DNA of 64,000 bases from Shewanella sediminis HAW-EB3 (GTDB lineage: Bacteria > Pseudomonadota > Gammaproteobacteria > Enterobacterales > Shewanellaceae), in the NCBI RefSeq assembly GCF_000018025.1, contig NC_009831.1, forward strand, positions 1,364,001-1,428,000, read 5' to 3'. The translations under genes were made by a program, and so were the position numbers. Positions 9,792-19,602 of the stretch are shown here, piece after piece. The notes below the pieces were generated by a model. The model did not search any database. It was not told the origin of the DNA and saw only the letters and a list, made by a program, of their open reading frames with translations. Numbering within the stretch: the stretch's first letter is position 1; each line of letters starts with the position of its first letter.

Positions 9792-10814
9792 TTACAGGCT
9801 CTCGATTCGGTTGCGGCCATTGCTTTTGGCTTGATACAGTGAGTTATCGATGCGCTGAAATATATCCTCTATTGAGTCTTCATCTTTGCACTCGGTGACT
9901 CCGAAACTACAGGTAATATAGAGATCGGGCTCAATCTCATACTGGCTGATGGTTGTTCTGAGCTTCTCGGTTACGACGAGTGCTTGCTTGAGTGTTAACT
10001 CAGGAAATATGAGGACAAATTCTTCGCCTCCCCAGCGGGCAAAAAAATCGAGTTCTCTGATATTAGTGGATACCAGCTTACACAATTTTTGCAGGATATC
10101 GTCGCCTTTCTTGTGCCCATAGGTGTCGTTTACATTTTTGAATAGATCTATATCAAAAATGGTTAAGGAGAGGGGATGATTGTATCTTCTTGAGCGTAAT
10201 ACCTCTTTTTGTAACTCTTTTTCAAAGCTTCTTCGGTTAGCGATAGAGGTGAGTGGGTCAATATTGGAGAGGAGCGCGACCTCTTTAATCTTCTCTTCGA
10301 GTTCCTGGTTTTTCTTCTCCAACTCTTTTGCGTTTATCTTTATCAGGTTGTCCAGTGACATATTACCTTGCTGAAGGAGCTTATTGAGTTTACTAACTTC
10401 ATCTTGAGCTAACTTTTTATTATGAATATTGTGGTGTGCGCCAATCATTCTGGCGACGGTACCATCGGCTTTATAAGCCTGTATCTTAGCCCGGTCGATT
10501 ATCCATAGGTAGCTTCCATCAGACTTTTTGCAGCGGTATTCGATAAGGTATTGAGTAGACTGCCCGTTTATATATTGTTCGAAGTGGGTCATGACTCTCT
10601 TGTAGTCATCGGGGTGAATAATATTTTCCCAGGTAAACACATTCTCCAGAAATATCCCTACCTCATAGCCAAGCATGCGATACCATCCCGGGCTGCGGGT
10701 TACATGGCCTGTCTCACCGTTCCAGTCCCATGTTCCCTCGACGATTAAATCCAGGATAGCATTTAGGGTGGTGTCTGACTCTGTGACTTCACTATGTTTA
10801 TAGGTATCGTTCAT
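9792..10814 (-). CDS. PAS-GGDEF diguanylate cyclase
   Basis: 340 residues, no membrane segment. A PAS domain (PAS_3 type, about 20-135) is followed by a coiled coil rich in K and E (about 137-182) and a GGDEF domain (about 183-340). The active site is GGEEF at 262-266. An inhibitory I-site RELD lies five residues before it (253-256), so product feedback is expected. It should make cyclic di-GMP from two GTP in response to a cytoplasmic signal sensed by the PAS domain. Ligand unknown. It stands alone, divergent from the DUF962 gene. Confidence 0.92.
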   Translation of the reverse strand: MNDTYKHSEVTESDTTLNAILDLIVEGTWDWNGETGHVTRSPGWYRMLGYEVGIFLENVFTWENIIHPDDYKRVMTHFEQYINGQSTQYLIEYRCKKSDGSYLWIIDRAKIQAYKADGTVARMIGAHHNIHNKKLAQDEVSKLNKLLQQGNMSLDNLIKINAKELEKKNQELEEKIKEVALLSNIDPLTSIANRRSFEKELQKEVLRSRRYNHPLSLTIFDIDLFKNVNDTYGHKKGDDILQKLCKLVSTNIRELDFFARWGGEEFVLIFPELTLKQALVVTEKLRTTISQYEIEPDLYITCSFGVTECKDEDSIEDIFQRIDNSLYQAKSNGRNRIESL

Positions 10815-11081
10815 CTGTTACTTATATGTTGATTTTATTTTGTTTTCTTTAATATAGTTGAGTTTGTATGCCTAAAACAAATTAATCTTTTTAGTTTGTT
10901 ATCTGAACTCAATATTGATGTCTGTTTAGGGCATAGCTATCAACAAATTAGTCAGAAAACTCAGACTAAAGCGATGCCATAACGTTTTCCCCCTGAATCT
11001 TTACTCTATTAATGAATTCAGAAATGCATTAGGTTAGTGAGAAATGAGACTGACGTCACACTTAACGCTAGAGGAGAAGCG

Positions 11082-11627
11082 ATGAAATCCGCCGAAGAGC
11101 AGTTATCGACCTATAAGAGTGTTCATTTGAACCCGAAGAATATCAGGACTCATTTTGTCGGCATTCCGCTGATTATCTGGTCTCTGTTCTTGCTGCTAAA
11201 TCTTATTCCTGTGAAGTTTTTTGCTCTTGATGAGCCCGCCATCAGCATTAATGTTGCTGGTGCCTTTACTATTGGCGTTCTCATCTATTACATCAGGCTG
11301 CATGCCCGTTTGGCCATAGGGTTAACCTTGTTTATCATTCCGGTATTGTATACCTCACATCTTGTGGCTCAGCTACTGGGGGCCGTTTGGATAGCGCTAG
11401 CCGTGTTTGTTATTGGTTGGGTGTTTCAACTGATTGGTCATCAATATGAGAAGGCAAAGCCTGCATTTGTGGATGACTTGAATCAGTTGCTTATCGGGCC
11501 GTTCTTTTTAATGGCCGAAGTGTATTTTATGCTTGGGTTCGAGAAACAGTTAGATAAGCGGATAACGCCGATGGCGATTGATAAGCGACGGGTGCTTGAA
11601 ACTGAGCGCCGCGCGGCACGTGGGTGA
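11082..11627 (+). CDS. DUF962 / Mpo1-like membrane protein
   Basis: 181 residues from the ATG at 11082, chosen because a strong ribosome site (GAGGAGA, 11071-11077) precedes it; an in-frame GTG at 11037 has none. It begins with YKSVHLNPKNIRTHFVGIPL and later has GHQYEKAKPAFVDDLNQL. These two histidine-containing motifs are typical of DUF962, the family of yeast Mpo1, an iron-dependent 2-hydroxy-fatty-acid dioxygenase. Four hydrophobic stretches suggest a multi-pass membrane protein. Whether the bacterial protein has that activity is unproven. Confidence 0.8.
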   Translation: MKSAEEQLSTYKSVHLNPKNIRTHFVGIPLIIWSLFLLLNLIPVKFFALDEPAISINVAGAFTIGVLIYYIRLHARLAIGLTLFIIPVLYTSHLVAQLLGAVWIALAVFVIGWVFQLIGHQYEKAKPAFVDDLNQLLIGPFFLMAEVYFMLGFEKQLDKRITPMAIDKRRVLETERRAARG

Positions 11628-11707
11628 TTTGTAACTTACTTAAGGTATTATTTTTAAATCCTTAAGTGTGTAAGCGTATTTAAGGGCGGGAGATCTCTTC
11701 TTAACGT

Positions 11708-11733
11708 AAAAAGGCGCCTGAGGCGCCTTTTTA
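11708..11733. terminator. Bidirectional terminator between DUF962 gene and corB
   Basis: AAAAAGGCGCC, a TGA loop, and GGCGCCTTTTT form a symmetric hairpin with A and T runs on each side, placed between two convergent genes. Confidence 0.85.
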
Positions 11734-11763
11734 TTTTTGATAACACTGAACTGTATTTCCGTT

Positions 11764-13059
11764 TTAGCGTTTCTTGAGTATTTCATGTTTCTTGGGGGCT
11801 TTATAATACTGCGGCATCACCCTGACAGTTTTGACCCTATTGTCGGCGACATCTATGACTTCCAGAGGATAGCCTGCGATACGCATGCTAGTATTTGGTG
11901 CTGGGATCTCTTCGAGATACTCCACGATAAGGCCGTTTAGTGTTTTAGGACCATCGATAGGAAAACTCCATTGCATCTCTTTATTCATCTCTCGAATATT
12001 AATGCTCGCTTCAATTAAGAAACTGCCATCTTGCTGCTGATTGATGTCTTCGCTGGGCGTGGTGACCATGGAGGTCGTAAAGTCTCCGACAATCTCCTCG
12101 AGGATATCTTCGAGGGTCACTAAGCCCTGAATGTCACCATATTCATCGACCACTAGCCCTATACGTTCCTTATTCTGCTGGAAGTTACCCAGCTGCACGT
12201 TGAGAGGTGTGCCCTCAGGGATGAAGTAGAGCTCTTTTACGGCGCGCAGTAGTGAAGACTTACTGAACTGCTCTTTGGATTGTAATCTAAGTGCATCACG
12301 AAGGTGAACGAAGCCTACGGCATCGTCGATATTGTCTCTGTATAACAAGACGCGAGTATGCGGGCTCTGAATAACCTGCTTATTAATGCTCTTAAACTCG
12401 TCGTTGATATTGATGGCGTATAGGTCTGAACGCGGCACCATAATGTCTTCAACTGTCACTTTTTCAAGATCCATAATAGATAGCAGCATCTCCTGGTGAC
12501 GTGTGGGGATCAATGCGCCAGCTTCATGAACGACGGTTCTCAGCTCCTCCTGGCTCAGAGCATCTGAGGCTTTTATTGAATGAATCCCGAGCAGATGAAG
12601 GAAGTCTGAAGTAATTAAGTTTACGGCCTTTACCAATGGCGAGAGGATTACCAGCAGCCATTTAAGGATTAAGCTTGATGGGAAGGCGATGCGTTCAGGA
12701 TGAAGTGCGGCAACTGTTTTAGGGGTGACTTCGGCAAATACTAAGACAACTAACGTTAACACTCCAGTGGCAATGGCGACCCCCACATCACCAAACAATC
12801 GTATTCCAATGATGGTCGCTATAGCGGAAGCTAGAATATTGACCAGGTTGTTACCTATTAAGATAAGCCCAATTAACCTATCCGGTCGCTCTAACATCCT
12901 AATTGCACGATTTGCACCCTTATGCCCCTTAGACGCGAGGTGCTTTAGACGATAGCGATTGAGGGACATCATGGCGGTTTCTGAGCCTGAGAAGTAGGCT
13001 GAAATAATCAATAATATAACAAGAATAAGCAGAAGTGCGCTTGTCGATATCGCGTCCAA
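11764..13059 (-). CDS. corB: CorB/YfjD-type CNNM-CBS transporter protein
   Basis: 431 residues. It has a DUF21/CNNM membrane domain (about 1-185, starting with a hydrophobic helix and GSETAMMSLNRYRLKHL), a CBS-domain pair (about 195-315) with DIMVPRSDL, and a C-terminal CorC_HlyC domain. CNNM relatives are implicated in Mg2+/Co2+ efflux. The start is a TTG at 13059-13057 preceded by GGAG. The neighbouring ypjD/corE gene and ffh reproduce the E. coli yfjD-ypjD-ffh order. Confidence 0.9.
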   Translation of the reverse strand: MDAISTSALLLILVILLIISAYFSGSETAMMSLNRYRLKHLASKGHKGANRAIRMLERPDRLIGLILIGNNLVNILASAIATIIGIRLFGDVGVAIATGVLTLVVLVFAEVTPKTVAALHPERIAFPSSLILKWLLVILSPLVKAVNLITSDFLHLLGIHSIKASDALSQEELRTVVHEAGALIPTRHQEMLLSIMDLEKVTVEDIMVPRSDLYAININDEFKSINKQVIQSPHTRVLLYRDNIDDAVGFVHLRDALRLQSKEQFSKSSLLRAVKELYFIPEGTPLNVQLGNFQQNKERIGLVVDEYGDIQGLVTLEDILEEIVGDFTTSMVTTPSEDINQQQDGSFLIEASINIREMNKEMQWSFPIDGPKTLNGLIVEYLEEIPAPNTSMRIAGYPLEVIDVADNRVKTVRVMPQYYKAPKKHEILKKR

Positions 13060-13245
13060 AAAGGAGCTCCAGTGTTGGGTGAAATCATGTTATAAAAACA
13101 TAAAGTAAGCGTAAGAAACTAGTAATTACAGCTAATCGGGGAAAGTGTCAAGTTAGCCTTATTGGTTAGGATAAATTCAACTTACTGAATATCTGAACAA
13201 ATAAGGCATACTCGGGCTATAGCTTGAAGTTAACTCACGCCATCA

Positions 13246-14034
13246 TTAGGTAAGAATAAGTTCTTTGACTATTCGTGCTCCAAAATAGGCGAGCGATAGC
13301 AGGGTAGCCCCGGACAGGGTATAGAACACGGCGGTTCTTATTTTGCAGCCCACCCAATATTGCTGTGCAAGCATGGCTATATAGGTAAACCAGGCGATGA
13401 TAGAGAGTATCGCCTTGTGTCCTTTTCCTTCTGAAAACATATCATCGAGGAAAATAAAGCCAGTCGCTAGCGAGAGACTTAATAGAATAACGCCGACGAT
13501 GACCAAATGATAAAGCTGCTTCTCAACGGTCATCAGAGGTGGCATAGAGGGACTCATGATGAGTTTCTTACTCTTTAACTTATGTTGAATAATGGCAAGC
13601 TGTATCGCGTATAGCGCCGCTATCATCAGGGCGCTGTAGGCCATGAGTGATAACACCACATGAGACAGCACATCCGGATGAAGTTCGAAATGTGTTATAT
13701 ATTCAGGTGGAACAAGCCATAGAAGCGCAACGGAGATAATTGAACAGGCATAAATCACGGGCACGACTATTATCATTTTTAGTCTGAATAACAGTATCGT
13801 GAAGGTGAAAGCGATAATCCAGTTCACCATAGATATTACATTGGTCAGGCTAAAGTTTTGACCGTCGCCGGTAAAAGTTGCCTGAGAGAGTGCAGCGGCA
13901 TGAAGTACTACGGCGATCGCTGCAAAGGCGGCAACAATGCGTCGGTTAGGGCCGTCGGCATGAAAGAGGCGGCTAACCACTAGCACTAAGGCAATGCAGT
14001 AAAATAACATGGCTGAAGCGGAAAATATGACCAT
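13246..14034 (-). CDS. corE: YpjD/CorE-like inner-membrane protein of the cytochrome c assembly family
   Basis: 262 residues, almost entirely hydrophobic with about eight membrane helices. It resembles E. coli YpjD, which belongs to the CcmC/CcsA cytochrome-assembly superfamily and has been linked genetically to cobalt/magnesium transport. Family features visible are WIIAFTFTILLFRLK early on and the helix-loop around HPDVLSHVVLSLMAYSALMIAALYA. It is divergent from ffh. The biochemical role is not established. Confidence 0.82.
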   Translation of the reverse strand: MVIFSASAMLFYCIALVLVVSRLFHADGPNRRIVAAFAAIAVVLHAAALSQATFTGDGQNFSLTNVISMVNWIIAFTFTILLFRLKMIIVVPVIYACSIISVALLWLVPPEYITHFELHPDVLSHVVLSLMAYSALMIAALYAIQLAIIQHKLKSKKLIMSPSMPPLMTVEKQLYHLVIVGVILLSLSLATGFIFLDDMFSEGKGHKAILSIIAWFTYIAMLAQQYWVGCKIRTAVFYTLSGATLLSLAYFGARIVKELILT

Positions 14035-14248
14035 TGAGTATTAACCTATCGTTTGTGTTTGCAGTGCACCGATTGTTGACGATACAGTCAAATGTATCGA
14101 ACAGGAAAAGTTCACATGTAAATCTTATTCCTAGAATAACACGAGCGGCAACCAATTGTGCAGTAGGTTTGAGCACAAAAATTAATTCTTTCTGAGCGTT
14201 AGGCCTAAGTTTTACACATTTCTAAGCGCCGTGACGGGCTTTTACACT

Positions 14249-14296
14249 GCACATATACAGCTCACATAGCTTTGCATATACATCTCACATAGTTTT
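14249..14296. repeat. Short tandem duplication upstream of ffh
   Basis: Two imperfect ~24-base copies (each with CATATACA, CTCACATAG and a T-run) lie side by side in the 425-base gap between corE and ffh. The rest of the gap holds a G-rich stretch at 14365-14380 and the MITE-end fragment at 14390. Confidence 0.5.
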
Positions 14297-14389
14297 ATCG
14301 GTATCGGTGCTCCTCTTGGCCTATTGCCCATTTAGTTTTATTTTGAATATTTTGCTTATACAAAGGGGGGGAGGCGGGGGCCCACGCTG

Positions 14390-14417
14390 GCATCTTAAGA
14401 TGGCTTGGGTATATAAT
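14390..14417 (+). promoter_or_regulatory. MITE-end fragment supplying a -10 box for ffh
   Basis: GCATCTTAAGATGGCTTGGG followed by TATATAAT resembles the outer end of the MITE-like repeat at 36.8-37.1 kb (GTGGCTTGGGTA). The perfect TATAAT (14412-14417) is 43 bases before the ffh ATG. No good -35 is seen. Confidence 0.4.
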
Positions 14418-14459
14418 ACGCGCCATCAATGTAAATTCTAAACGGTAAAGAACTCGATA

Positions 14460-15833
14460 ATGTTTGAGAACCTAACGGACAGACTGTCACGAACGCTGAA
14501 AAATATCAGTGGTCGTGGGCGCTTAACTGAAGATAATGTTAAGGATACCTTACGAGAAGTGCGCATGGCGCTACTTGAGGCTGATGTTGCTTTGCCTGTT
14601 GTACGAGCTTTCGTCAACGGTGTAAAAGAACGTGCTGTTGGCTTGGAGGTTTCAAAAAGTTTAAGTCCGGGTCAGGCATTTATTAAGATAGTCCAGAGCG
14701 AGTTAGAAAACGCGATGGGTGAGGCGAACGAAGGGTTAGATCTATCGGCTCAACCTCCAGCAGTCATTATGATGGCTGGTCTGCAAGGTGCCGGTAAAAC
14801 AACCAGTGTCGCCAAGTTATCTAAGTTCCTACGTGAAAGAGATAAAAAATCGGTACTGGTTGTTAGTGCCGACGTTTATCGTCCGGCGGCGATTAAACAG
14901 CTTGAAACATTGGCCGCTGAGGTGGAAGTCGAATTCTTCCCGTCAGATGTAAGCCAGAAGCCTATCGATATCGTCAATGCGGCCATGACTCATGCCAAGC
15001 TGAAGTTTATCGACGTGGTAATTGTCGATACTGCAGGTCGTTTGCATGTCGATGAAGGCATGATGGATGAGATCAAGGCGCTTCATGCCGCGGTCAATCC
15101 TGTCGAGACACTTTTTGTCGTCGATGCAATGACGGGTCAAGATGCGGCCAATACGGCTAAAGCCTTTAATGAAGCGCTACCATTAACCGGTGTCGTATTG
15201 ACCAAGGTCGATGGTGATGCTCGAGGCGGTGCCGCTTTATCTATTCGTCATATTACCGGTAAACCGATTAAGTTCTTAGGTGTGGGCGAGAAAACCGACG
15301 CTCTGGAGCCATTCCACCCGGATCGTATTGCATCACGTATCTTAGGTATGGGTGACGTACTGTCACTGATTGAAGAGGTTGAACGCGGCGTCGATAAAGA
15401 CAAGGCGATGAAGCTGGCTTCCAAAGTGAAGAAAGGTGGCAGTTTCGACCTTGAAGATTTCCGTGAGCAACTTCAGCAGATGAAGAACATGGGCGGCATG
15501 ATGGGTATGATTGAGAAGCTTCCCGGAGTTGGACAACTGCCTCCCGAAGCCTTAGCTCAAGTGCAAAATGGCAAGATGACGAATCAGATGGAAGCCATCA
15601 TCAACTCTATGACCAAAGGTGAGCGTGCTCGCCCGGATATGATTAAAGGTTCGCGTAAGCGCCGTATCGCTCAGGGTTCCGGCACTCAGATCCAAGACGT
15701 TAACCGTCTATTGAAGCAGTTCAGCCAGATGCAGAAGATGATGAAGAAGATGTCTGGTAAAGGCGGCATGAAGAAGATGATGCGTGGCATGGGTGGCATG
15801 TTGCCCCCAGGAATGAAGATGCCGGGTCGCTAG
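14460..15833 (+). CDS. ffh: Signal recognition particle protein Ffh
   Basis: 457 residues. Ffh (SRP54) with 4.5S RNA binds emerging signal sequences and delivers ribosomes to FtsY at the membrane. An N-terminal helical bundle precedes the GTPase domain, with the P loop GLQGAGKTTS at 107-116, DTAGRLHVD, and TKVDGDARGG. The methionine-rich M domain covers about 330-457. It is transcribed away from corE. A hairpin follows it, before the rpsP operon. Confidence 0.98.
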   Translation: MFENLTDRLSRTLKNISGRGRLTEDNVKDTLREVRMALLEADVALPVVRAFVNGVKERAVGLEVSKSLSPGQAFIKIVQSELENAMGEANEGLDLSAQPPAVIMMAGLQGAGKTTSVAKLSKFLRERDKKSVLVVSADVYRPAAIKQLETLAAEVEVEFFPSDVSQKPIDIVNAAMTHAKLKFIDVVIVDTAGRLHVDEGMMDEIKALHAAVNPVETLFVVDAMTGQDAANTAKAFNEALPLTGVVLTKVDGDARGGAALSIRHITGKPIKFLGVGEKTDALEPFHPDRIASRILGMGDVLSLIEEVERGVDKDKAMKLASKVKKGGSFDLEDFREQLQQMKNMGGMMGMIEKLPGVGQLPPEALAQVQNGKMTNQMEAIINSMTKGERARPDMIKGSRKRRIAQGSGTQIQDVNRLLKQFSQMQKMMKKMSGKGGMKKMMRGMGGMLPPGMKMPGR

Positions 15834-15858
15834 ACTCGCCACTTTTTATAAGTTAATG

Positions 15859-15900
15859 AGCCCACAGATGCTAATATTGATGTCTGTGGGCTTTCTATTT
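15859..15900 (+). terminator. Hairpin terminator after ffh
   Basis: AGCCCACAGA (15859-15868) pairs with TCTGTGGGCT (15883-15892), followed by a T-rich tail. The T-run is weak. Confidence 0.65.
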
Positions 15901-16012
15901 GCTGTCAGTGTCAGGCGTATATATCACCTGAGTGACCGCAAAAAAGGTTAAAAACCATTGGTGCCCATTTCTATGTTATCGGATAGACTTTAATCAGAAT
16001 TGGTATATTTGG

Positions 16013-16040
16013 TTGCATTCGCTGGCGAGTAAGGTAAAAT
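16013..16040 (+). promoter_or_regulatory. Predicted sigma-70 promoter for rpsP operon
   Basis: TTGCAT (16013-16018), a 16-base spacer and TAAAAT (16035-16040) lie about 95 bases before rpsP. Pattern match only. Confidence 0.45.
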
Positions 16041-16134
16041 CGTCCGGCTTTCTATCTGGGACTCTTCGCGAACACGGGGTTCCAGTTTTTATTTTTGCTT
16101 CATAAGAAGCAAATCATTAGAGGATAAAAGACGC

Positions 16135-16386
16135 ATGGTTACCATTCGTTTAGCTCGTGGCGGCGCAAAAAAGCGTCCATTTTACAACATCGTAGTTGCT
16201 GATAGCCGTAACGCTCGTGACGGTCGTTTCATCGAACGTGTTGGTTTCTTCAACCCAATGGCTCGTGGCCAGGAAGAAACTCTACGTTTAGACCTAGCTC
16301 GCGTTGAGCACTGGGTTGCTACTGGTGCTGCTACATCTGATCGTGTAGCAAAGCTAATCAAAGACGCTCGTAAAGCTGCTGCTTAA
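16135..16386 (+). CDS. rpsP: 30S ribosomal protein S16
   Basis: 83 residues, the normal size. S16 binds 16S rRNA early in 30S assembly. The N terminus [25 protein letters not shown] is diagnostic. It is first gene of rpsP-rimM-trmD-rplS. Codon use is strongly biased, as expected of a highly expressed gene. Confidence 0.99.
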
Positions 16387-16406
16387 TAGCGTTAAGGTAT
16401 AGATTG

Positions 16407-16937
16407 ATGAGTAGTAAACAAGAACCTGTTGTGCTGGGGAAATTAGGATCCAGTCATGGCATTAAGGGTTGGTTGAAGATCACTACCTATACCGATTCTG
16501 TTGAAGGTATTTTTGACTATTCACCTTGGTTGATAAAAGAGCAAGGCGAATGGCGCGAGGTTAAAGTGCTCCAGTGGCGTTTTCAAGGTAAAGCGGTTGT
16601 CGCTTGTCTTGAGGGCGTAGAAACACGGGAACACGCGCAGATGCTCACTAATTGTGAGATAGCGGTGACTCCAGAGCAGATGGACACCTTGCCGGAAGAT
16701 GAATTCTACTGGCGAGATCTTATCGGTTGTGAAGTGATGAATACCAAAGGCTACAACATGGGGAAAGTACAGGAGATCGTGGAAACAGGATCGAATGATG
16801 TACTCCTTGTTAAAGCTAACGCAAAAGATGGCTTCGGCAAAGCGGAACGTATGATCCCCTTTGTCACCGAGCAGTTCATCATTGAGGTGAACTTAACGGA
16901 AAAACAGATCACAGTGGATTGGGATCCGGACTTTTAA
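16407..16937 (+). CDS. rimM: Ribosome maturation factor RimM
   Basis: 176 residues from the ATG at 16407; a TTG one codon upstream is less likely. RimM binds S19 and helps the 16S rRNA head domain mature. It has the N-terminal [16 protein letters not shown] motif and a C-terminal PRC-barrel with [14 protein letters not shown] and MIPFV. It starts 20 bases after rpsP and is followed 15 bases later by trmD. Confidence 0.97.
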   Translation: MSSKQEPVVLGKLGSSHGIKGWLKITTYTDSVEGIFDYSPWLIKEQGEWREVKVLQWRFQGKAVVACLEGVETREHAQMLTNCEIAVTPEQMDTLPEDEFYWRDLIGCEVMNTKGYNMGKVQEIVETGSNDVLLVKANAKDGFGKAERMIPFVTEQFIIEVNLTEKQITVDWDPDF

Positions 16938-16952
16938 GTCGAGGTAGAACAT

Positions 16953-17681
16953 ATGCGGTTAGGGGTAGTAACCCTGTTTCCTGAGATGTTTCGCGCCGTA
17001 ACAGACTTTGGAGTAACGGGTCGGGCCGTTAAAAATGGCCTGCTGGAGTTGCAAACGTGGAATCCTCGTGATTTCACCCATGATAAACATAAGACAGTGG
17101 ATGACCGACCTTATGGCGGTGGCCCTGGCATGTTAATGATGGTGCAGCCTTTACGCGATGCTATTCATGCGGCGAAAGCTGCGACTGGCGACAGTGCGAA
17201 GGTGATTTATCTATCTCCTCAAGGACGCAAGCTTACACAGCAAGGCGTCGAAGAGTTAGTTAAGTCAGACAGTTTGATTTTAGTGTGCGGTCGATACGAA
17301 GGTATAGACGAACGCATTATTCAAACTGAAGTGGATGAAGAGTGGTCTATTGGAGATTACGTGCTTTCGGGCGGTGAACTTCCTGCAATGACTCTGATTG
17401 ATTCAGTATCACGGCTGGTTCCTGGTGTACTAGGAAAGAAAGCCTCGGCAGAGCAGGATTCCTTCTCTGACGGATTATTGGATTGTCCCCACTATACTCG
17501 TCCTGAAACCTTGGATAACTTAGATGTACCGGCAGTGTTGTTAAGTGGCAACCACGAACATATTAGACGCTGGCGTCTACAACAGAGTCTCGGTAGAACT
17601 TTGTTAAGACGACCAGATTTATTAGAAAATCTAGCTCTGACTGACGAACAAACGAAGCTGTTAAATGAGTTTGTTGAATAA
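16953..17681 (+). CDS. trmD: tRNA (guanine-37-N1)-methyltransferase
   Basis: 242 residues. TrmD is a SPOUT-fold enzyme that methylates G37 of tRNAs reading CNN codons, preventing +1 frameshifts. Visible motifs are [12 protein letters not shown], the SAM-binding knot with [17 protein letters not shown] and [16 protein letters not shown] ribosome site precedes the ATG. Confidence 0.98.
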   Translation: MRLGVVTLFPEMFRAVTDFGVTGRAVKNGLLELQTWNPRDFTHDKHKTVDDRPYGGGPGMLMMVQPLRDAIHAAKAATGDSAKVIYLSPQGRKLTQQGVEELVKSDSLILVCGRYEGIDERIIQTEVDEEWSIGDYVLSGGELPAMTLIDSVSRLVPGVLGKKASAEQDSFSDGLLDCPHYTRPETLDNLDVPAVLLSGNHEHIRRWRLQQSLGRTLLRRPDLLENLALTDEQTKLLNEFVE

Positions 17682-17734
17682 ACGAACCCAAGCGGATAGT
17701 TACGATCGGTTATTTCTAGTATGGAGTTTATTTC

Positions 17735-18088
17735 ATGAATAACATCATTAAAATGCTCAACGAAGAGCAAATGAAGCAAGATGTACCAGAATTTGGTGCA
17801 GGTGACACAGTAGTTGTTAAAGTACGTGTTGTAGAAGGCGGTAAAGAGCGTCTACAGGCATTCGAAGGCGTTGTAATCGCTAAGCGTAACCGTGGCGTTC
17901 ACTCTGCATTCACAGTACGTAAGATCTCTAATGGTGAAGGTGTTGAGCGTGCGTTCCAGATTCACAGCCCAATCATCTCTAGCATCGAAGTTAAGCGTCG
18001 CGGCCGTGTTCGTCGTGCTAAGCTTTACTACTTACGTGAGCGTTCAGGTAAGTCTGCACGTATCCGTGAGAAGCTAGCTACTAAGTAA
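17735..18088 (+). CDS. rplS: 50S ribosomal protein L19
   Basis: 117 residues, the usual length. L19 sits at the 30S/50S interface. Motifs include [20 protein letters not shown] and [15 protein letters not shown]. It is last in the operon, followed by a strong terminator. Codon use is biased. Confidence 0.99.
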   Translation: MNNIIKMLNEEQMKQDVPEFGAGDTVVVKVRVVEGGKERLQAFEGVVIAKRNRGVHSAFTVRKISNGEGVERAFQIHSPIISSIEVKRRGRVRRAKLYYLRERSGKSARIREKLATK

Positions 18089-18130
18089 TTTAGTAGTACG
18101 CAGTAAAAAAAGATGCAGTGTTCGCACAAT

Positions 18131-18153
18131 AACCCGCCTTATGGCGGGTTTTT
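18131..18153 (+). terminator. Terminator of the rpsP-rplS operon
   Basis: AACCCGCC, loop TTAT, GGCGGGTT and then a T-run. Confidence 0.88.
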
Positions 18154-18175
18154 GTGTTTTAAGGGGGCGAGTTTA

Positions 18176-18201
18176 TGTAGGACCGGCTTCAGCCGGGAAG
18201 C
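18176..18201. repeat. REP-like element
   Basis: TGTAGGACCGGCTTCAGCCG with the stem CCGGCT/AGCCGG. A second related copy is at 29030-29053. It resembles the GTAG-headed REP sequences of gammaproteobacteria that are spread by RAYT transposases. The rest of the 18.15-18.43 kb gap has a CCTAGG-type repeat at 18229-18252 and no clear promoter. Confidence 0.6.
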
Positions 18202-18228
18202 TATTTTCATTTGAGTCCTATCGCGTAT

Positions 18229-18252
18229 AACCTAAAACCTAGGTTCTAGGAA
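18229..18252. repeat. CCTAGG-type repeat, second copy
   Basis: CCTAAAACCTAGGTTCTAGG followed by AACTT, related to the repeat between pdxJ and acpS. Confidence 0.4.
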
Positions 18253-18434
18253 CTTTCCCCTTTACCCCATGAATTCTCCTCTTGTTAGCAGATCGCCCTT
18301 GATCTTATCTGAAACCACAGGCATAGTTAGCTTTAAGGTGTAATGGTGTAGCAGTACGCCTTTACGGGTTTAAGGTTGAGTACAGGTTAGCAATGTAGCG
18401 AAGCTCAAATTTTATATGTCATCAGGTGGTAAGC

Positions 18435-19526
18435 ATGCAGCAAGATACAATTAATAATGTTCATATCAGTTCAGAGAAAGTATTAGTGACTCCACAGGAG
18501 TTAAAACTTGAGCTCCCTCTATCTGAACATGCCTATCATTATGTGTTAAATGCACGTAAGACTGTTGCCGATATCGTCCATAAACGTGATAACCGCGTGC
18601 TCATTGTCACCGGTCCCTGCTCAATCCATGATATTGCTTCGGCGAAAGAGTACGCACTTAAACTCAAGAAGCTTCATGATGAGCTCAGCGATGAGTTCTA
18701 CATTCTTATGCGCGTATACTTCGAAAAGCCTCGCACAACGGTTGGTTGGAAAGGCATGATTAATGACCCGGATATGGATGAGTCATTCGACGTCGAAAAG
18801 GGGTTACGTCAGGCCAGAGAGTTGATGATCTACTTAGCCGAGCTTGGCCTGCCGGTGGCTACCGAAGCCTTAGACCCTATCAGCCCGCAGTACATGTCGG
18901 AGCTGGTTACCTGGTCGGCAATTGGGGCTCGTACCACTGAATCACAAACCCACAGAGAGATGGCGTCGGGTTTGTCTATGCCGGTTGGATTTAAAAATGG
19001 CACAGATGGCAAGCTTGGGGTGGCAATTAATGCTTTGGAATCTGCCGCCAGTGGTCATCGTTTCATGGGGATTAACCAGAAAGGACAAGTTGCCCTGTTG
19101 CAAACCGCGGGTAATCCTGACGGTCACGTGATCTTACGCGGTGGCAAAACACCTAACTATGATTCTGGAAGTGTTGCCGAGTGTGAGCGTCAGCTTCACA
19201 GTGCAAATCTTAATGCACGTTTAATCGTGGATTGTAGCCACGGAAATTCATCAAAGGATCATCGCAAGCAGAAGGGCGTCTGTGAAGATGTGTTTGGCCA
19301 AATTTCAGACGGCAATCAATCCATCATAGGCGTCATGTTAGAGAGTCACCTAAATGAGGGAAATCAGAGTAGCAATAAGCCCATGGACGAGCTCGATTAC
19401 GGTGTATCTGTGACGGATGCCTGCATAGATTGGGAAACCACTGAGCAGATATTACGCGATGGTTCGGCCTTATTGTCTTCGGTTTTACCAACTCGATTTG
19501 ATATGCTTAAGGTTGCCAACGCCTGA
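18435..19526 (+). CDS. aroF: DAHP synthase, class I, tyrosine-type (AroF)
   Basis: 363 residues from the ATG at 18435; an in-frame GTG at 18426 overlaps the ribosome site CAGGTGG. It condenses phosphoenolpyruvate and erythrose 4-phosphate, the first step to chorismate. Motifs are TGPCSIHD, FEKPRTTVGWKG, SAIGARTTESQ and DCSHGNS, all intact. The N terminus MQQDTINNVHISSEKVLVTP is close to E. coli AroF, and tyrA follows, so it is probably the tyrosine-inhibited isozyme. I found no clear TyrR box upstream. Confidence 0.93.
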   Translation: MQQDTINNVHISSEKVLVTPQELKLELPLSEHAYHYVLNARKTVADIVHKRDNRVLIVTGPCSIHDIASAKEYALKLKKLHDELSDEFYILMRVYFEKPRTTVGWKGMINDPDMDESFDVEKGLRQARELMIYLAELGLPVATEALDPISPQYMSELVTWSAIGARTTESQTHREMASGLSMPVGFKNGTDGKLGVAINALESAASGHRFMGINQKGQVALLQTAGNPDGHVILRGGKTPNYDSGSVAECERQLHSANLNARLIVDCSHGNSSKDHRKQKGVCEDVFGQISDGNQSIIGVMLESHLNEGNQSSNKPMDELDYGVSVTDACIDWETTEQILRDGSALLSSVLPTRFDMLKVANA

Positions 19527-19602
19527 GTGGCTTGGGTATAACTGCTTTGAGTAGATATGTTCTCAATATCGCATGACTTTTTTTGTAATGGATAGATGAT
19601 CG

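Noticed and set aside
18300..18400. TyrR box upstream of aroF
   Set aside because: A TGTAA and a TTTACG occur but their spacing is 17, not 6 as in a TyrR box.
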